Positions 40,527 through 50,299 of a DNA stretch of 64,000 nt are shown one piece after another. The notes below the pieces were generated by a model. That model was not told the DNA's origin and did no database searches. It saw nothing but the letters and a program-made list of their open reading frames with translations. Position 1 is the first letter of the stretch; every line of letters starts with the position of its first letter. The position numbers and the translations under genes were made by a program. The DNA is from Streptococcus suis (GTDB lineage Bacteria > Bacillota > Bacilli > Lactobacillales > Streptococcaceae). The stretch spans positions 1-64,000 of the forward strand of contig NZ_POJH01000016.1 of the NCBI RefSeq assembly GCF_002960625.1, given 5' to 3'.

Positions 40527-41234
40527 ATGAGTAAATACAAGAAAGTCTATGCTGACATCAAGGAAAAAATTGAACAAAATATCTGGAGGGCCAATCAAGA
40601 GATGCCTACAGAGAATGAGCTGATGGAGATTTATTCCTATTCCAAGGACACCATCCGCAAGGCACTATCTCTGTTGGAAATGGACGGCTATATCCAAAAA
40701 CGTCAGGGACGAAACTCGATTATTTTGGACCATAACCTCGTTAGAAAACCATTTGTGTCCGAATTGAAAACTGTTAGCGAACTCAACCGCTCTGCCCACC
40801 ATCAAGTCCAGACCGAATTGACCAACCTCTATATTGTCCAAGGTCAGCCAGAGGTCATGAAGGAATTGGAAGTGGATGAAAAAACGGATCTCTACCGTGT
40901 CAGTCGCGTTCGGACTATCGACGGTGAGCGATTAGAGTATGAGATTTCCTACTTTGACCGCAGGATTGTTCCCTATCTCAGCAAGGAAGTGGCTGAAAGC
41001 TCGATTTATAAGTATTTGGAAGAAGAATTAGGTCTAGAGATTTCCCATTCTCGGCGAGAAATTTCCTTCCGCTTTGCGACGGAGGAAGAAAAATCCTTGC
41101 TTGATCTAGCTGACTACGACATGGTGGTTTCCGTCACTAGCACCACCTATCTGGCAGACGGCCGTCCTTTCCAGTACGGAACCATCACCTACCGACCAGA
41201 TAAGGTTACCTTTGTTTCAATGGCCAAACGATAA
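40527..41234 (+). CDS. GntR-family regulator with UTRA domain (TreR-like)
   Basis: 235 residues. N-terminal winged helix (about 5-70, EMPTENELMEIYSYSKDTIRKAL) and C-terminal UTRA effector domain (about 95-232). The sequence looks like trehalose repressor TreR, but no trehalose PTS or hydrolase gene lies in the window; the divergent operon encodes a glucose/maltose-type PTS. Either it regulates that PTS or distant tre genes. Ribosome binding site AGGAAG. Effector would be a sugar phosphate. Confidence 0.85.
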   Translation: MSKYKKVYADIKEKIEQNIWRANQEMPTENELMEIYSYSKDTIRKALSLLEMDGYIQKRQGRNSIILDHNLVRKPFVSELKTVSELNRSAHHQVQTELTNLYIVQGQPEVMKELEVDEKTDLYRVSRVRTIDGERLEYEISYFDRRIVPYLSKEVAESSIYKYLEEELGLEISHSRREISFRFATEEEKSLLDLADYDMVVSVTSTTYLADGRPFQYGTITYRPDKVTFVSMAKR

Positions 41235-41248
41235 AAAATGAAGAATAC

Positions 41249-41284
41249 CAAAAAGAATGTTCCCAATCGGAAACATTCTTTTGT
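41249..41284. terminator. bidirectional terminator between the GntR gene and glgP
   Basis: AAAGAATGTT/AACATTCTTT 10-bp stem flanked by A and T runs. Confidence 0.8.
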
Positions 41285-41290
41285 TTTGGA

Positions 41291-43555
41291 TTAGTTACTG
41301 TGCCAGATGTCTTCGTTATACTGCTCGATTGTACGGTCAGATGAGAAGAATCCTGCTTTGGCGATGTTGTGAACAACTTTCTTGTTCCATGAATCTTGAT
41401 CGTCGTAGTCTGCAAAGACTTGCTCCTTGACTTCAATGTATTCAGCCAAGTCGATCAAGGTCATGAACCAGTCTTTCGAAATCAATTCATGGTGAAGACG
41501 ACCAAGGCGTTCTTCATTACCAAGAGCACGGATTTCGTCGCTGACGATGAAGTCAACCGCACGTTTGATATTAGCATCACCATTGTAGTAGTCCGCAGAT
41601 ACGTAGCCAGCCTTGTCGTACAAGTCGATAATGGTATCTGAATCCTTACCAAATGTATAGATATTGTCCATACCAGCCAACTCAGCAATCTCAACGTTGG
41701 CACCGTCCATGGTACCAAGTGTCAAGGCACCGTTGAGCATGAATTTCATGTTACCAGTACCTGATGCTTCTTTAGAAGCCAATGAGATTTGCTCAGAAAT
41801 ATCTGTCGCAGGGATGAGTTTTTCAGCAACGGTTACATTGTAGTTTTCTACCAAGTGAACGTTGAGATACTTGCTGACTTCTGGGTCATTGTTGATCAAC
41901 TCAGACAAGCAGAGAATCAAGTGAATGATGTCTTGGGCAATCACGTAAGCTGGAGCTGCCTTACCACCGAAGATAACGGTGATTTTACGTTTTGGCAGGT
42001 TGCCGTTCTTGATTTCAAGATACTTGTGGATGACATACAAGGCATTCATTTGTTGGCGTTTGTACTCGTGGAAACGTTTGATCTGTGTATCGATGATAGA
42101 GTTTTCATCCAATTCGATACCCTTGTTATCTTTGAGGTAACGTTTAAGGGCCAATTTGTTGTTGTGCTTGATTTCAGCCAACTTAGCATGCACTTCTTTG
42201 TCATCAGCAAAGGCCAACAATTTCTCAAGCTTAGTCGCATCTGTCAAATACTCATCACCAATCAATTCCTTGATGTAATCAGCAAGGTCTTGGTTAGCAA
42301 ATTCCAACCAACGACGGAAGGTGATACCGTTTGTCTTGTTGTTGAATTTTTCTGGGTAAAGCTCGTAGAAGCCTTTCAACTCAGAGTTTTTCAAGATTTC
42401 AGTATGGAGAGCCGCAACCCCGTTGACAGAGTTTGAGAAGTGGATATCCATGTGAGCCATGTGCACACGACCAGACTCGTCAATGATGTGAAGGGCTACA
42501 TCCGCCACTTCCTTAGCTACCAAGGCATCCAATTCCTTGATGATGTCTACCAAGTGAGGCACCACTTCTTCCAAGAATGACAATGGCCATTTTTCAAGGG
42601 CTTCTGCCAAGATGGTGTGGTTGGTGTAACCTGTCATGTTCTTAACGATTGCCACTGCTTCTGCAAATTCTAAGCCGTGTTTTTCAGTCAAAAGACGGAT
42701 CAATTCTGGAATGACAAGTGAAGGGTGGGTATCGTTGATTTGTACATAAGCATAATCTGCCAAGTCACGCACGTTTGAGCCACGCTCAATCGCTTCGTCA
42801 ATCAAAAGCTGGGCAGCGTTAGATACCATGAAGTATTGTTGGTAAATACGGAGCAATTCACCATTCTTGTCTGAATCATCTGGGTACAAGAAGAGGGTCA
42901 AGTTTTCTTGAATAGCCGTCTTGTCAAATGAAATGCCATTTTCAATCAAGCCGTAGTTGACAGATTGGATATCAAACAAGTTGAGGTAGTTCTTAGTATC
43001 TTTCTTGTAACCAAGGATGTCCAAACGGTCCAATTTAGAAGTCAAGGTGAAGTTTTTGAATGGAACATCGTAGCTGATTGTCGTTGGAATCAACCAAGAA
43101 TCATTTTCAATCCAGAAGTTTGGCTCTGCATCTTGTTGGTTGTCCTTGAAGACTTGTTTAAACAGACCACAGTGGTAGTTAAGACCAACACCTTCACCGT
43201 TAATGCCAAGCGTTGACATAGAATCCACAAAGCAAGATGCCAAGCGGCCAAGACCACCGTTACCAAGTGATGGTTCTGGTTCAACATCTTCAACCTGTGC
43301 CAAGGACTTGCCAGCTGCTGCCAATTCTGCCTGAATGTCCTTGTAAACACCCAAGTTGATCAGGTTGTTTGACAAGAGTTTACCGATAAGGAACTCAGCT
43401 GAGATATAGTAAACCTTACGTTTACCTGTGTTTTTTGGCATATCTGCCGCTGATAATTTGACATAGTTGAGCAACTGAAGATAGATTTCTTCGTTGGTCA
43501 TGTCGGCTAATTTCTTATTGGCTTTGCTTTCTGCAAATGTAGTAAAGTTATTCAT
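41291..43555 (-). CDS. glgP: glycogen/maltodextrin phosphorylase
   Basis: 754 residues. Family GT35 with the PLP-binding lysine in [19 protein letters not shown] (about residues 600-618), DANQQ-like substrate loops, and HYNPFEE-type motif. Releases glucose 1-phosphate from maltodextrins or glycogen. Lies after malQ with an 8-bp overlap: MalQ lengthens dextrins and the phosphorylase shortens them. Expression follows the MalR/cre promoter at 45090. In pneumococcus the same enzyme is called MalP. Confidence 0.94.
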   Translation of the reverse strand: MNNFTTFAESKANKKLADMTNEEIYLQLLNYVKLSAADMPKNTGKRKVYYISAEFLIGKLLSNNLINLGVYKDIQAELAAAGKSLAQVEDVEPEPSLGNGGLGRLASCFVDSMSTLGINGEGVGLNYHCGLFKQVFKDNQQDAEPNFWIENDSWLIPTTISYDVPFKNFTLTSKLDRLDILGYKKDTKNYLNLFDIQSVNYGLIENGISFDKTAIQENLTLFLYPDDSDKNGELLRIYQQYFMVSNAAQLLIDEAIERGSNVRDLADYAYVQINDTHPSLVIPELIRLLTEKHGLEFAEAVAIVKNMTGYTNHTILAEALEKWPLSFLEEVVPHLVDIIKELDALVAKEVADVALHIIDESGRVHMAHMDIHFSNSVNGVAALHTEILKNSELKGFYELYPEKFNNKTNGITFRRWLEFANQDLADYIKELIGDEYLTDATKLEKLLAFADDKEVHAKLAEIKHNNKLALKRYLKDNKGIELDENSIIDTQIKRFHEYKRQQMNALYVIHKYLEIKNGNLPKRKITVIFGGKAAPAYVIAQDIIHLILCLSELINNDPEVSKYLNVHLVENYNVTVAEKLIPATDISEQISLASKEASGTGNMKFMLNGALTLGTMDGANVEIAELAGMDNIYTFGKDSDTIIDLYDKAGYVSADYYNGDANIKRAVDFIVSDEIRALGNEERLGRLHHELISKDWFMTLIDLAEYIEVKEQVFADYDDQDSWNKKVVHNIAKAGFFSSDRTIEQYNEDIWHSN

Positions 43556-45056
43556 GATTTTTATTTCCTCGTTGATATAGTGTAGTCATTTTGACTAAGA
43601 AGTCTATGCGGTCCTGGGTTAAATCTTCGGCTTTCATCCGCCATTCCCAGTTGCCTCCAACAGTTGAAGGCATGTTCATACGGCTGTCTTCACCCAAGTC
43701 CAGAACATCTTGCATGGTCGCAATAGCTGTATCGCTGACCGTTGCAAACAGTGTTCTAAGCATGGCTTGAGTAACTGGCTCAATCGGTTTTCTGTTGGTA
43801 TAGGCATCTACAAATTCCTGTTGTTCAGGCTCTAGATTGTTATACCAGCCATTAACCACCTCATTGTCGTGAGTACCGGTATAGGCAATCGAGTTTGGCA
43901 CACAACGGTGTGGGATGTCAATGCTCTGCCCTGTCACATCGAAGAAGCCAAATTCTAGGATTTTCATACCTGGGTAGCCGCAGTCTGCCAACAACTTGCG
44001 TGCCTTGGCATCGATATTTCCAAGGTCCTCTGCAATAATGGGCAAATCACCAAGGGTTTCTTTGACCGCCTTGAAAAGATTGTAGCCTGGACCTGGCTCC
44101 CATGTGCCCACCTTGGCAACTTTAGCATCTCCAGCTACCTGCCAATAGTCTGAGAAGCCTTTGAAGTGGTCAATTCTCAAGACATCGTAAATCTTGAAGC
44201 TCTCGTGAATACGGTAAATCCACCAGTTGTAGCCAGTCTTTTCATGTTGCTCCCAATCATAAAGTGGGTTACCCCAGAGCTGACCGTCCGCAGAGAAGTT
44301 ATCCGCTGGTACGCCTGCCACATAAAGTGGCTTGCGTTCGCTATCAAGCTTGAAGAGCTGTGGCTTGGTCCAAACTTCCACACTATCTGCCGATACGTAA
44401 ATGGGCATATCTCCAATAATCTTGATGTGGTTCTTGTTGGCGTAGTCCTTCAACTGCTTCCACTGGCTAAAGAAGAAATACTGCGTTACTTTAAAGTAAT
44501 CAATTTGGTCTGCCAATTCCAAGCGATATTTTTCAAGGGCTTCTTCATTTCGAGCAACCACTTTCTTGTCATCCCATTCTTGTAGGGCCTTGTTGCCGAA
44601 GTGTTCTTTAATGGCCATGAATTCCGCATAGTCGTTTAGCCAGGAAGAATTAGCTTTTTCAAATTCTTGAAAGACTACTTTACGCTTGTCATCACTCAAG
44701 AAATTTTTAACAGCTCTTTCCAAGATTGGTCGACGCGCTTCATAAATCAAGGCATAATCCACTTTTTCTGGATTGTCCCCAAAATTCACATCTTGGTAAT
44801 CAAAATTTGCTAGTAAATCCTCTTCTGCCAATAAATCAAAATCAATTAGGTGGGTATTTCCAGCGATGGCTGAAAATGATTGGTAGGGAGAATCCCCATA
44901 ACTGGTCGTTGTGAGAGGAAGAAGCTGCCAGTAGGTCTGCTTGGTTTCAACCAAGAAATCAACAAAATCATAGGCAGGCTTTCCAAAAGTACCGATACCA
45001 AACTTACCTGGAAGTGAGGTAATATGCATTAAAATTCCACTGGTACGATTCGCCAT
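43548..45056 (-). CDS. malQ: 4-alpha-glucanotransferase (amylomaltase)
   Basis: 502 residues. GH77 enzyme: [37 protein letters not shown] with the catalytic aspartate, PIIAEDLG with acid/base glutamate, and THDNEV. Moves glucan segments between maltodextrins in the cytoplasm. First gene of malQ-glgP. Promoter carries a perfect GCAAACGTTTGC operator. Confidence 0.95.
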   Translation of the reverse strand: MANRTSGILMHITSLPGKFGIGTFGKPAYDFVDFLVETKQTYWQLLPLTTTSYGDSPYQSFSAIAGNTHLIDFDLLAEEDLLANFDYQDVNFGDNPEKVDYALIYEARRPILERAVKNFLSDDKRKVVFQEFEKANSSWLNDYAEFMAIKEHFGNKALQEWDDKKVVARNEEALEKYRLELADQIDYFKVTQYFFFSQWKQLKDYANKNHIKIIGDMPIYVSADSVEVWTKPQLFKLDSERKPLYVAGVPADNFSADGQLWGNPLYDWEQHEKTGYNWWIYRIHESFKIYDVLRIDHFKGFSDYWQVAGDAKVAKVGTWEPGPGYNLFKAVKETLGDLPIIAEDLGNIDAKARKLLADCGYPGMKILEFGFFDVTGQSIDIPHRCVPNSIAYTGTHDNEVVNGWYNNLEPEQQEFVDAYTNRKPIEPVTQAMLRTLFATVSDTAIATMQDVLDLGEDSRMNMPSTVGGNWEWRMKAEDLTQDRIDFLVKMTTLYQRGNKNHE

Positions 45057-45089
45057 AAAAACGTTTTCCTTTCTTTCAAGTACAATGAT

Positions 45090-45118
45090 AGTTTAACGCA
45101 AACGTTTGCACTTGTCAA
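45090..45118 (-). promoter_or_regulatory. malQ-glgP promoter with MalR/cre operator
   Basis: Minus strand TTGACA (45113-45118), 17-bp spacer, TAAACT (45090-45095). The palindrome GCAAACGTTTGC (45098-45109) fills the spacer; it matches LacI-family operators such as MalR and the cre consensus. Confidence 0.8.
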
Positions 45119-45207
45119 GGAATTATGCAAGATTTTTGAAAAACTTTTCCGTAAAACTGCTCGAAAGCTGTCAATATGGGATTTATAGGGTGCTTGTAAG
45201 CGAGAAT

Positions 45208-45244
45208 AAAAAAGAAAATCCGAGAATTTCTTCTCAGATTTTCT
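45208..45244 (-). terminator. clpL terminator
   Basis: Minus-strand AGAAAATCTGAGAA/TTCTCGGATTTTCT stem of 14 bp, then TTTTT. The rest of 45119-45207 holds no gene that I can support. Confidence 0.85.
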
Positions 45245-45260
45245 ATATTATCTTATTTTT

Positions 45261-47360
45261 TTATGAAAAGGTTTGCTCGCTGATTTGAATCTCATTTTCC
45301 ACTACATCAGCCAACAAGTTTGTCACATCTAGGTGATCCAGATAGTAATCCGTTACCTTGTCTCGAATTTGATTTTCAATCACACGGCGCAATGGACGAG
45401 CTCCCATGGCCTTGTCATAACCTTCTTCCATCAAGAACTCTTTGGCGGTCTCGGTCACTTCAAGGGTAATCCCTTTTTTAGCTAGGGTTTGATTAACCTG
45501 TGCTAACATCAAGTCAACAATTGCTTTTAGATTTTCCTTGTCCAGATGTTTAAATTCTATAACTGCGTTGAAACGGTTGAGGAATTCCGGACGGAAGAAT
45601 GGAGCAATGCGGTCCATGATATCTAGCTCTTCCTCACCTTCTGCCATTCCATAACCAAATCCAGCATTAGAAGTCGCGATAATAATGGTATTCTTAAAGT
45701 TAACTTGGTTGCCCTGGCCATCAGTCAAATGCCCATCATCCAGCACTTGCAAAAGGAGGGTAAGCACTTGTGAATCTGCTTTTTCAATCTCATCCAAGAG
45801 AACAATGGAGTAAGGATTGCGGCGGACACGTTCGGTAAGAGTATGGGAATTGTCGTCGTAGCCCACATAACCTGCCGTGGTCCCAATCAGCTTGGAAACG
45901 GCTGTCCGATCGCTGTATTCAGACATATCCAAACGAATAATGGCATCCTTGTTACCAAACAAGTCTAGTGCTAACTGTTTTGCCAACTCTGTCTTACCCA
46001 CACCTGTCGGACCGACAAAGAGGAAGGAACCAATCGGACGGTTTCCGTCATCAAAACCTGCTCGGTTACGACGAATGGCACGGGATACAGCTTCCACCGC
46101 ATCATCTTGACCGATAACCTTGGCTGCCAGACGATTTTTCAATTCCTTGAGTCGTTCAATGTCAGAAGCTCCCATTTGAGAGACTGGAATTCCTGTCATT
46201 CGCTCAACCGCCTGAGCCACATCATTAACAGTCGCCACCACTTTCTGTTGCTCCGTATGATTATCAATCTGTTTTTGTAGCTTATCAATACGGACCTTTT
46301 CATTCAAGGCTTTTTCATAATCCTCTTTCTCAGCCGCTTCCAACTGCAACTGTTTTGCCTCAGCCATTTCTGCTTCCAAGGTCTGAATATCTGTCACAGG
46401 ATGTTGGGCAGCCAAGTGAGCAGCAGTCACATCGACCAGGTCAATGGCCTTATCAGGCAAGCTGCGCTGTGGAATATATTGGACGGAATAATCAACCGCA
46501 GCTCTCAAAACCTCATCTGGCAACTCAATATTGTGGTGGGCTTCATAAAGCGGCTTAATCCCTTTCAAAATCTGGTAGGTGTCTTCTGCGGACGGAGCAT
46601 TGACCTTGACTTCATTGAAACGACGAGCCAGAGCAGCATTCTTGTGAATAGTATTGCGGTATTCGTCCTGTGTAGTCGCACCGATAACAGTTAACTCTCC
46701 ACGGGAAAGAGCTGGTTTGAGAATATCTGCTAATCCCTTGGAACCTGAGTCTCCACCAGTGCTACCAGCTCCCAAAATCTGATGAATCTCATCAAAGAAG
46801 AGAATGATATTGCCAGCTTTTTTGACTTCATCCACAAGATTTTGGACATTTTCTTCAAAAGCTCCACGGTACTGAGTCCCAGCTTCCAAGCCTGAAATGT
46901 CGATGGAGATGATTTCCTTGTTCTTAATGGCAGCGGGCACATCGCCGTTGACAATGGCTTGAGCCAAGCCTTCTACTACCGCAGTTTTACCGACACCCGC
47001 ATCACCGACCAGAACAGGATTATTCTTAGTCCGACGTGCCAAAATTTCAGATGTTTCTTGGATTTCCTTATTTCGTCCAATGACTGGATCCAACTTCCCT
47101 TCACGCGCATCTTGTGTCAAATTGCGGCCCAGTTTTGCCAGAATTCCGTCTGACTTTATCTGACCTTTAGCCTGAGTTTGAGCCACTTCTTCTGTCTGTG
47201 GCAGGCGACCAGTCTGACGGTAAATGGCAAATTCCTCCGGTGTCACTTCACGCCCATTGATAGAATAACGGCGATGCTCTGTACTATAGCCTCCCATGTT
47301 GCCCATGAGTTGATTGAAAATGTCGTCCATATTGTTAAAGTTATTGAAATTGTTGTTCAT
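45261..47360 (-). CDS. clpL: ClpL, stress-induced AAA+ chaperone
   Basis: 699 residues. No N-terminal Clp repeat domain; instead an Asn/Phe/Met-rich start ([15 protein letters not shown]). First AAA+ module with GDAGVGKTA and [12 protein letters not shown]; middle coiled coil with a UVR-like KEDYEKAL; second AAA+ module with GPTGVGKTE and LLDEIEKA. No ClpP-binding IGF loop seen, so it works as a chaperone-disaggregase. Its 315-base leader and upstream region hold five CtsR-type boxes. Ribosome binding site CGAGG. Confidence 0.94.
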   Translation of the reverse strand: MNNNFNNFNNMDDIFNQLMGNMGGYSTEHRRYSINGREVTPEEFAIYRQTGRLPQTEEVAQTQAKGQIKSDGILAKLGRNLTQDAREGKLDPVIGRNKEIQETSEILARRTKNNPVLVGDAGVGKTAVVEGLAQAIVNGDVPAAIKNKEIISIDISGLEAGTQYRGAFEENVQNLVDEVKKAGNIILFFDEIHQILGAGSTGGDSGSKGLADILKPALSRGELTVIGATTQDEYRNTIHKNAALARRFNEVKVNAPSAEDTYQILKGIKPLYEAHHNIELPDEVLRAAVDYSVQYIPQRSLPDKAIDLVDVTAAHLAAQHPVTDIQTLEAEMAEAKQLQLEAAEKEDYEKALNEKVRIDKLQKQIDNHTEQQKVVATVNDVAQAVERMTGIPVSQMGASDIERLKELKNRLAAKVIGQDDAVEAVSRAIRRNRAGFDDGNRPIGSFLFVGPTGVGKTELAKQLALDLFGNKDAIIRLDMSEYSDRTAVSKLIGTTAGYVGYDDNSHTLTERVRRNPYSIVLLDEIEKADSQVLTLLLQVLDDGHLTDGQGNQVNFKNTIIIATSNAGFGYGMAEGEEELDIMDRIAPFFRPEFLNRFNAVIEFKHLDKENLKAIVDLMLAQVNQTLAKKGITLEVTETAKEFLMEEGYDKAMGARPLRRVIENQIRDKVTDYYLDHLDVTNLLADVVENEIQISEQTFS

Positions 47361-47390
47361 CGTTTTTACCTCGTTTAAGTTTTATTTGCT

Positions 47391-47407
47391 TTTGACTTTT
47401 ACTGACC
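47391..47407 (-). promoter_or_regulatory. CtsR-type box in the clpL leader
   Basis: Minus strand GGTCAGT-AAA-AGTCAAA, close to the consensus RGTCAAA-NAN-RGTCAAA, 31 bp before the clpL ATG. It is transcribed, downstream of the recognised promoter. Confidence 0.55.
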
Positions 47408-47426
47408 TTTGTTTTAAAAAAATTGA

Positions 47427-47534
47427 TTTAGTCTTTTAGTTTGCTTTTAGTACTAGGCAACGAGCTGAAGGCAGTACTGAAGTACGGCAAAGCGAGTTAA
47501 CGCAGTAATAAAAGATAAACTAAATGACGCTAAT
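47427..47534. repeat. RUP-like inverted-repeat element, copy B
   Basis: About 108 bp, inverted ends TTTAGTCTTTTAGTTTGC and AAACTAAATGACGCTAATA. Inner sequence is nearly the same as copy A without its 60-bp insert. Lies inside the clpL leader between two CtsR-like boxes. Confidence 0.75.
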
Positions 47535-47556
47535 AGGGTATAATCCTGTCTTTCAT
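47530..47556 (-). other. 8-codon upstream ORF in the clpL leader
   Basis: MKDRIIPY and stop, preceded by an excellent GAGGAGGG ribosome binding site. The stop lies at the edge of repeat copy B. It may be a translated leader, or a start left from before the element inserted. Confidence 0.4.
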
Positions 47557-47573
47557 AGTACCCTCCTCAGAAG

Positions 47574-47638
47574 TTTGTCTTTTACTGACCATTTAGTCAA
47601 TTTGTCAGTCAAACTTTTTCGTTTGACTTTAACTGACC
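47574..47638 (-). promoter_or_regulatory. cluster of CtsR-type boxes
   Basis: TTTGTCT-TTT-ACTGACC (47574-47590), a half-site pair around TTTGTCAGTCAAAC (47602-47613), and TTTGACT-TTA-ACTGACC (47622-47638) on the plus strand; all match the CtsR heptad pattern. Confidence 0.6.
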
Positions 47639-47681
47639 GTTTGTTCAAAGAATTCGTAAGGCCCTTTACCTTACGAATCTT

Positions 47682-47735
47682 ATTCTACACCATTGGTCAG
47701 CAAAAGTCAATAGTTTTGTTTGACCTTTTTTGACT
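47682..47735 (-). promoter_or_regulatory. clpL promoter with perfect CtsR box
   Basis: Minus strand TTGACT (47705-47710), 17-bp spacer, TAGAAT (47682-47687). Directly upstream is AGTCAAA-AAA-GGTCAAA (47719-47735), a perfect CtsR operator, and a second box (47695-47710) overlaps the -35. An ATTCGTAAGG/CCTTACGAAT hairpin (47651-47677) lies at the expected mRNA 5' end. Confidence 0.8.
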
Positions 47736-47738
47736 TTT

Positions 47739-47844
47739 TATAGTCGAATGAATTAGCTTTCAAACAAGGAACTGAGGCGCAGGCTATACTAAAGTATGGC
47801 AAGGCGAAAGTGACAATGTATCAAAGTTAATTCAAATGACTATA
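47739..47844. repeat. RUP-like inverted-repeat element, copy C
   Basis: 106 bp with 22-bp inverted ends (18 of 22 pair): TATAGTCGAATGAATTAGCTTT and complement of AAAGTTAATTCAAATGACTATA. More diverged inside than A and B. Lies between the def-like terminator and the clpL promoter. Confidence 0.7.
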
Positions 47845-47868
47845 AAAAAATCTACCTGACGATAGATT
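47844..47868 (-). terminator. terminator after the deformylase-like gene
   Basis: Minus-strand AATCTA/TAGATT stem with T7. Confidence 0.65.
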
Positions 47869-47877
47869 CGGTAACTA

Positions 47878-48288
47878 CTAGATGATAATCCCTTCCAAAT
47901 GATCTAGTTCATGCTGAACAATCTGGGCTTGGAAGTCTGTCAGCTTTAGGCTCTGCTTTTTCCATGAAGCATCAAAAAACTCCACTTCAATCTCCTGATA
48001 GCGTGTCGTCGGACGGCTACCTTCCAGTGATAGGCAGCCTTCCTCTGTCTGATAGGGCTTGGCCTTGCTGATGAGGACGGGATTATACATGACCAGGTTG
48101 GTGAAGCCCATGTTGACGATGATAATCCGCTTTTTGACACCAATCATGTTGGCCGCCATGCCCACGCAGGCGTGAGCGTTGGCTGCTAAAGTGTCCTGCA
48201 AATCTTGACCGACTTGTACATCTAGCTGAGTCGCAGGCTCAGACTTCTGCTGCAGGAAGAAAATATCTTTCATAATAGGTTGAATCAT
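47878..48288 (-). CDS. peptide deformylase-like protein with altered motif I
   Basis: 136 residues. Deformylase fold with motif II EGCLS and metal motif HELDH (last 12 residues) intact. Motif I, normally GxGxAAxQ, reads CVGMAANM: the conserved first Gly and the catalytic Gln are replaced. The glutamine helps place the substrate carbonyl, so activity may be weak or different. The short length is like other second deformylases of streptococci. The main def gene must be elsewhere. Promoter with extended -10 (TGG-TATACT); single-gene unit. Confidence 0.82.
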   Translation of the reverse strand: MIQPIMKDIFFLQQKSEPATQLDVQVGQDLQDTLAANAHACVGMAANMIGVKKRIIIVNMGFTNLVMYNPVLISKAKPYQTEEGCLSLEGSRPTTRYQEIEVEFFDASWKKQSLKLTDFQAQIVQHELDHLEGIII

Positions 48289-48326
48289 GGGGTGTCTCCT
48301 TATTTTCTAGCTTCATCTAGTATACC

Positions 48327-48353
48327 AAAAAAAGCCTAGTTCTCACTAGACTT
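48327..48353 (-). terminator. terminator after the MerR-family gene
   Basis: Minus-strand AGTCTAGT/ACTAGGCT stem with one G-U, then TTTTTTT. Confidence 0.75.
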
Positions 48354-48360
48354 CTTTCGT

Positions 48361-49089
48361 TTATTCTTTGCAATAAACTGCTATTGCCTGACTGACAAAG
48401 GCTGCTGTGCCTGGTCCACCTGCTCGGTCAATGTTGGCTGAAAATCGCTCGTCTTCAACATACATAAGACCTAGATTTTGTAAGATTTCCTTGGTGCAGG
48501 TGTAGAAATTTTCCGTGATATAGGCCTGCAAGTTGGCTACCTGAGCCTGCACATCTGAATGAACGGCTCCCAAGCTCTGCATTTTTCCAAAAGCTTCAAA
48601 AATAGCCTGCATCTCTTGAGCAAACACCCGGTCCTTACTGGCATCGTATTTCTCTTCAAATTCCGCAAAGGCTGAGGTATTCCCCCACCGCTCCTTGGCC
48701 TCCGCCTTGTAGGCTTCTAGTTGACTGCTGTCAAATGCGTGAAAATCCATGACTTCTCCTCCTTTTTCTGTGAGCAATCTGGCGTGATTGATGATGCGAT
48801 CCAGCCGTTCCCTTTTGAGCTCTAAAAGGGTGATATGGTCCCGCAAGACCTGCTGACGATTGACTTCCGTCACGTCCAGAAGCTGCTGAATATCTTTGAG
48901 AGGAAAATCCAACTCACGAAACAATAGAATTTCTTGCAGACGAGCCACATTCTCTTGATTATAGTAGCGATAACCATTTTCAGCCACAAATGCTGGTTTG
49001 AGCAAACCAATCTGGTCATAGTGGTGCAAGGTCCTCACCGTCAATCCTGTCAACTGACTGACCTGCTTAACTGTCCAATTTTCGCTCAT
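48361..49089 (-). CDS. MerR-family regulator with TipAS antibiotic-recognition domain
   Basis: 242 residues. MerR winged helix 1-70 (VKQVSQLTGLTVRTLHHYDQIGLLKP), coiled coil 75-110, and a C-terminal TipAS domain (about 125-242, KERWGNTSAFAEFEEKY). Homologues (TipA, Mta, SkgA) bind hydrophobic peptides or antibiotics and turn on efflux or their own gene. Own promoter has the 19-bp spacer of MerR targets, so it is likely autoregulated. No adjacent efflux gene, so other targets lie elsewhere. Confidence 0.9.
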   Translation of the reverse strand: MSENWTVKQVSQLTGLTVRTLHHYDQIGLLKPAFVAENGYRYYNQENVARLQEILLFRELDFPLKDIQQLLDVTEVNRQQVLRDHITLLELKRERLDRIINHARLLTEKGGEVMDFHAFDSSQLEAYKAEAKERWGNTSAFAEFEEKYDASKDRVFAQEMQAIFEAFGKMQSLGAVHSDVQAQVANLQAYITENFYTCTKEILQNLGLMYVEDERFSANIDRAGGPGTAAFVSQAIAVYCKE

Positions 49090-49110
49090 AGAAATCTCCT
49101 CTCTATGCCC

Positions 49111-49141
49111 AGTATAAGGGATAACGTAAGGTGAGAGTCAA
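49111..49141 (-). promoter_or_regulatory. MerR-type promoter with 19-bp spacer
   Basis: Minus strand TTGACT (49136-49141) and TATACT (49111-49116) separated by 19 bp, too long for normal sigma-A use and typical of promoters that MerR proteins twist into shape. CTTACGTTA lies in the spacer. Confidence 0.75.
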
Positions 49142-49167
49142 GAATTTTATCAAAAAACTTTTACATC

Positions 49168-50256
49168 TCACTCCACCCTCACCGGCACGCGCCCGTAAGT
49201 CTGCTCTGCTATTGCGTCAGCCCCCAACCGATAGACGCTATCCGCTTGCTGGGTCAGGCTGTCCCAGGGCTCTTTGCCGATCCGCGTCACCAGGTCCACC
49301 CGCTCCTTGACTGTCTTGAGATAGGCCTGGCCTCGAGCCGAAAAGCCTAGGACATGGACCGCATCTGGCAAGGGAGCTTCCACCGCATTGACCAGAATAT
49401 AAGTCAGCACCCGTCGCACCCTCGCCTTGGTGTAGCGCTTGGTCGCAACGGCTTCCACTAACTCCTCCACGGTCGCTGCGCTCCCAATGGCAGAGCGGAT
49501 ACGACTGGCTAGTTCTTCGTTGACCTGAAAGACCTGACTGAGATCTGGGTGGGTCGCAATCTGGTAGCAGAGCAGGGGAAAATAATCCTTCCAGCTTACC
49601 TTGGTCGCCTCTTCGAAAAGACTGGCAGACGGCAAGAAATCACGCACCAAGTCCAACTGGTCAGCACCCTTTCGGATAGCCGTCGCCGAGGCGTAGGACG
49701 TTTCCACCTCTTCCGAGTGAAAACCAGCCCCCTGCCGCTGAACTGGGCCGAGCTGAATACCTGTTCCCGCCACTGCCTTGGCGTAAGCCAGAGCCAGAAT
49801 ATGGTTGGGCGTATCACCTGTGAAGGTTAGACCTGCAAATTCCTGCCACATAGCCTGGGTCTTCTGTGGATAAGAAAGATGGTCAGGCAAGTTTTTCACA
49901 AAATTTTCCATTTCCTCAGACTTATCCACATAGATATCCGCAATTTTCTGATAATCCAGCATTTCTTCCGTACCGAAAACCAGTTTTTCCACACCTAGCC
50001 TGTGTAAAATGCTGATTGCTCCCTTGGCAAAGTGGTCAGCTGACTGGACCGACACTAAAAAGGGCATCTCGACAACAAGATCTGCCCCGTGTTCCAAAGC
50101 CATCTGAGCCCGTGTCCACTTATCTACAATAGCAGGCTCGCCCCGTTGCATAAAATTGCCAGACATAACCACAATTTTCAAGCCTTCCGCCTGTTCCAGC
50201 AGGTACTTATGCCCCGTGTGAAAAGGATTGTATTCTGCAGTAATCCCTGAAATCAT
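49168..50256 (-). CDS. tmcAL: tRNA(Met) cytidine acetate ligase
   Basis: 362 residues. Nucleotidyltransferase fold: [20 protein letters not shown] at the N-terminus (HxGH motif) and [20 protein letters not shown]. TmcAL activates acetate with ATP to make N4-acetylcytidine at the wobble position of elongator tRNA-Met. Ribosome binding site AGGAGG. Last gene of the nadD-rsfS operon; 43 bp after the unrecognised membrane protein gene. Confidence 0.92.
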   Translation of the reverse strand: MISGITAEYNPFHTGHKYLLEQAEGLKIVVMSGNFMQRGEPAIVDKWTRAQMALEHGADLVVEMPFLVSVQSADHFAKGAISILHRLGVEKLVFGTEEMLDYQKIADIYVDKSEEMENFVKNLPDHLSYPQKTQAMWQEFAGLTFTGDTPNHILALAYAKAVAGTGIQLGPVQRQGAGFHSEEVETSYASATAIRKGADQLDLVRDFLPSASLFEEATKVSWKDYFPLLCYQIATHPDLSQVFQVNEELASRIRSAIGSAATVEELVEAVATKRYTKARVRRVLTYILVNAVEAPLPDAVHVLGFSARGQAYLKTVKERVDLVTRIGKEPWDSLTQQADSVYRLGADAIAEQTYGRVPVRVE

Positions 50257-50299
50257 GCCCTACCTCCTAGACTTTATTCAACTATCTACAACCTAATAC

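Noticed and set aside
45106-45288. 60-codon plus-strand ORF after the malQ promoter
   Set aside because: AT-rich, runs through the clpL terminator, no ribosome binding site.
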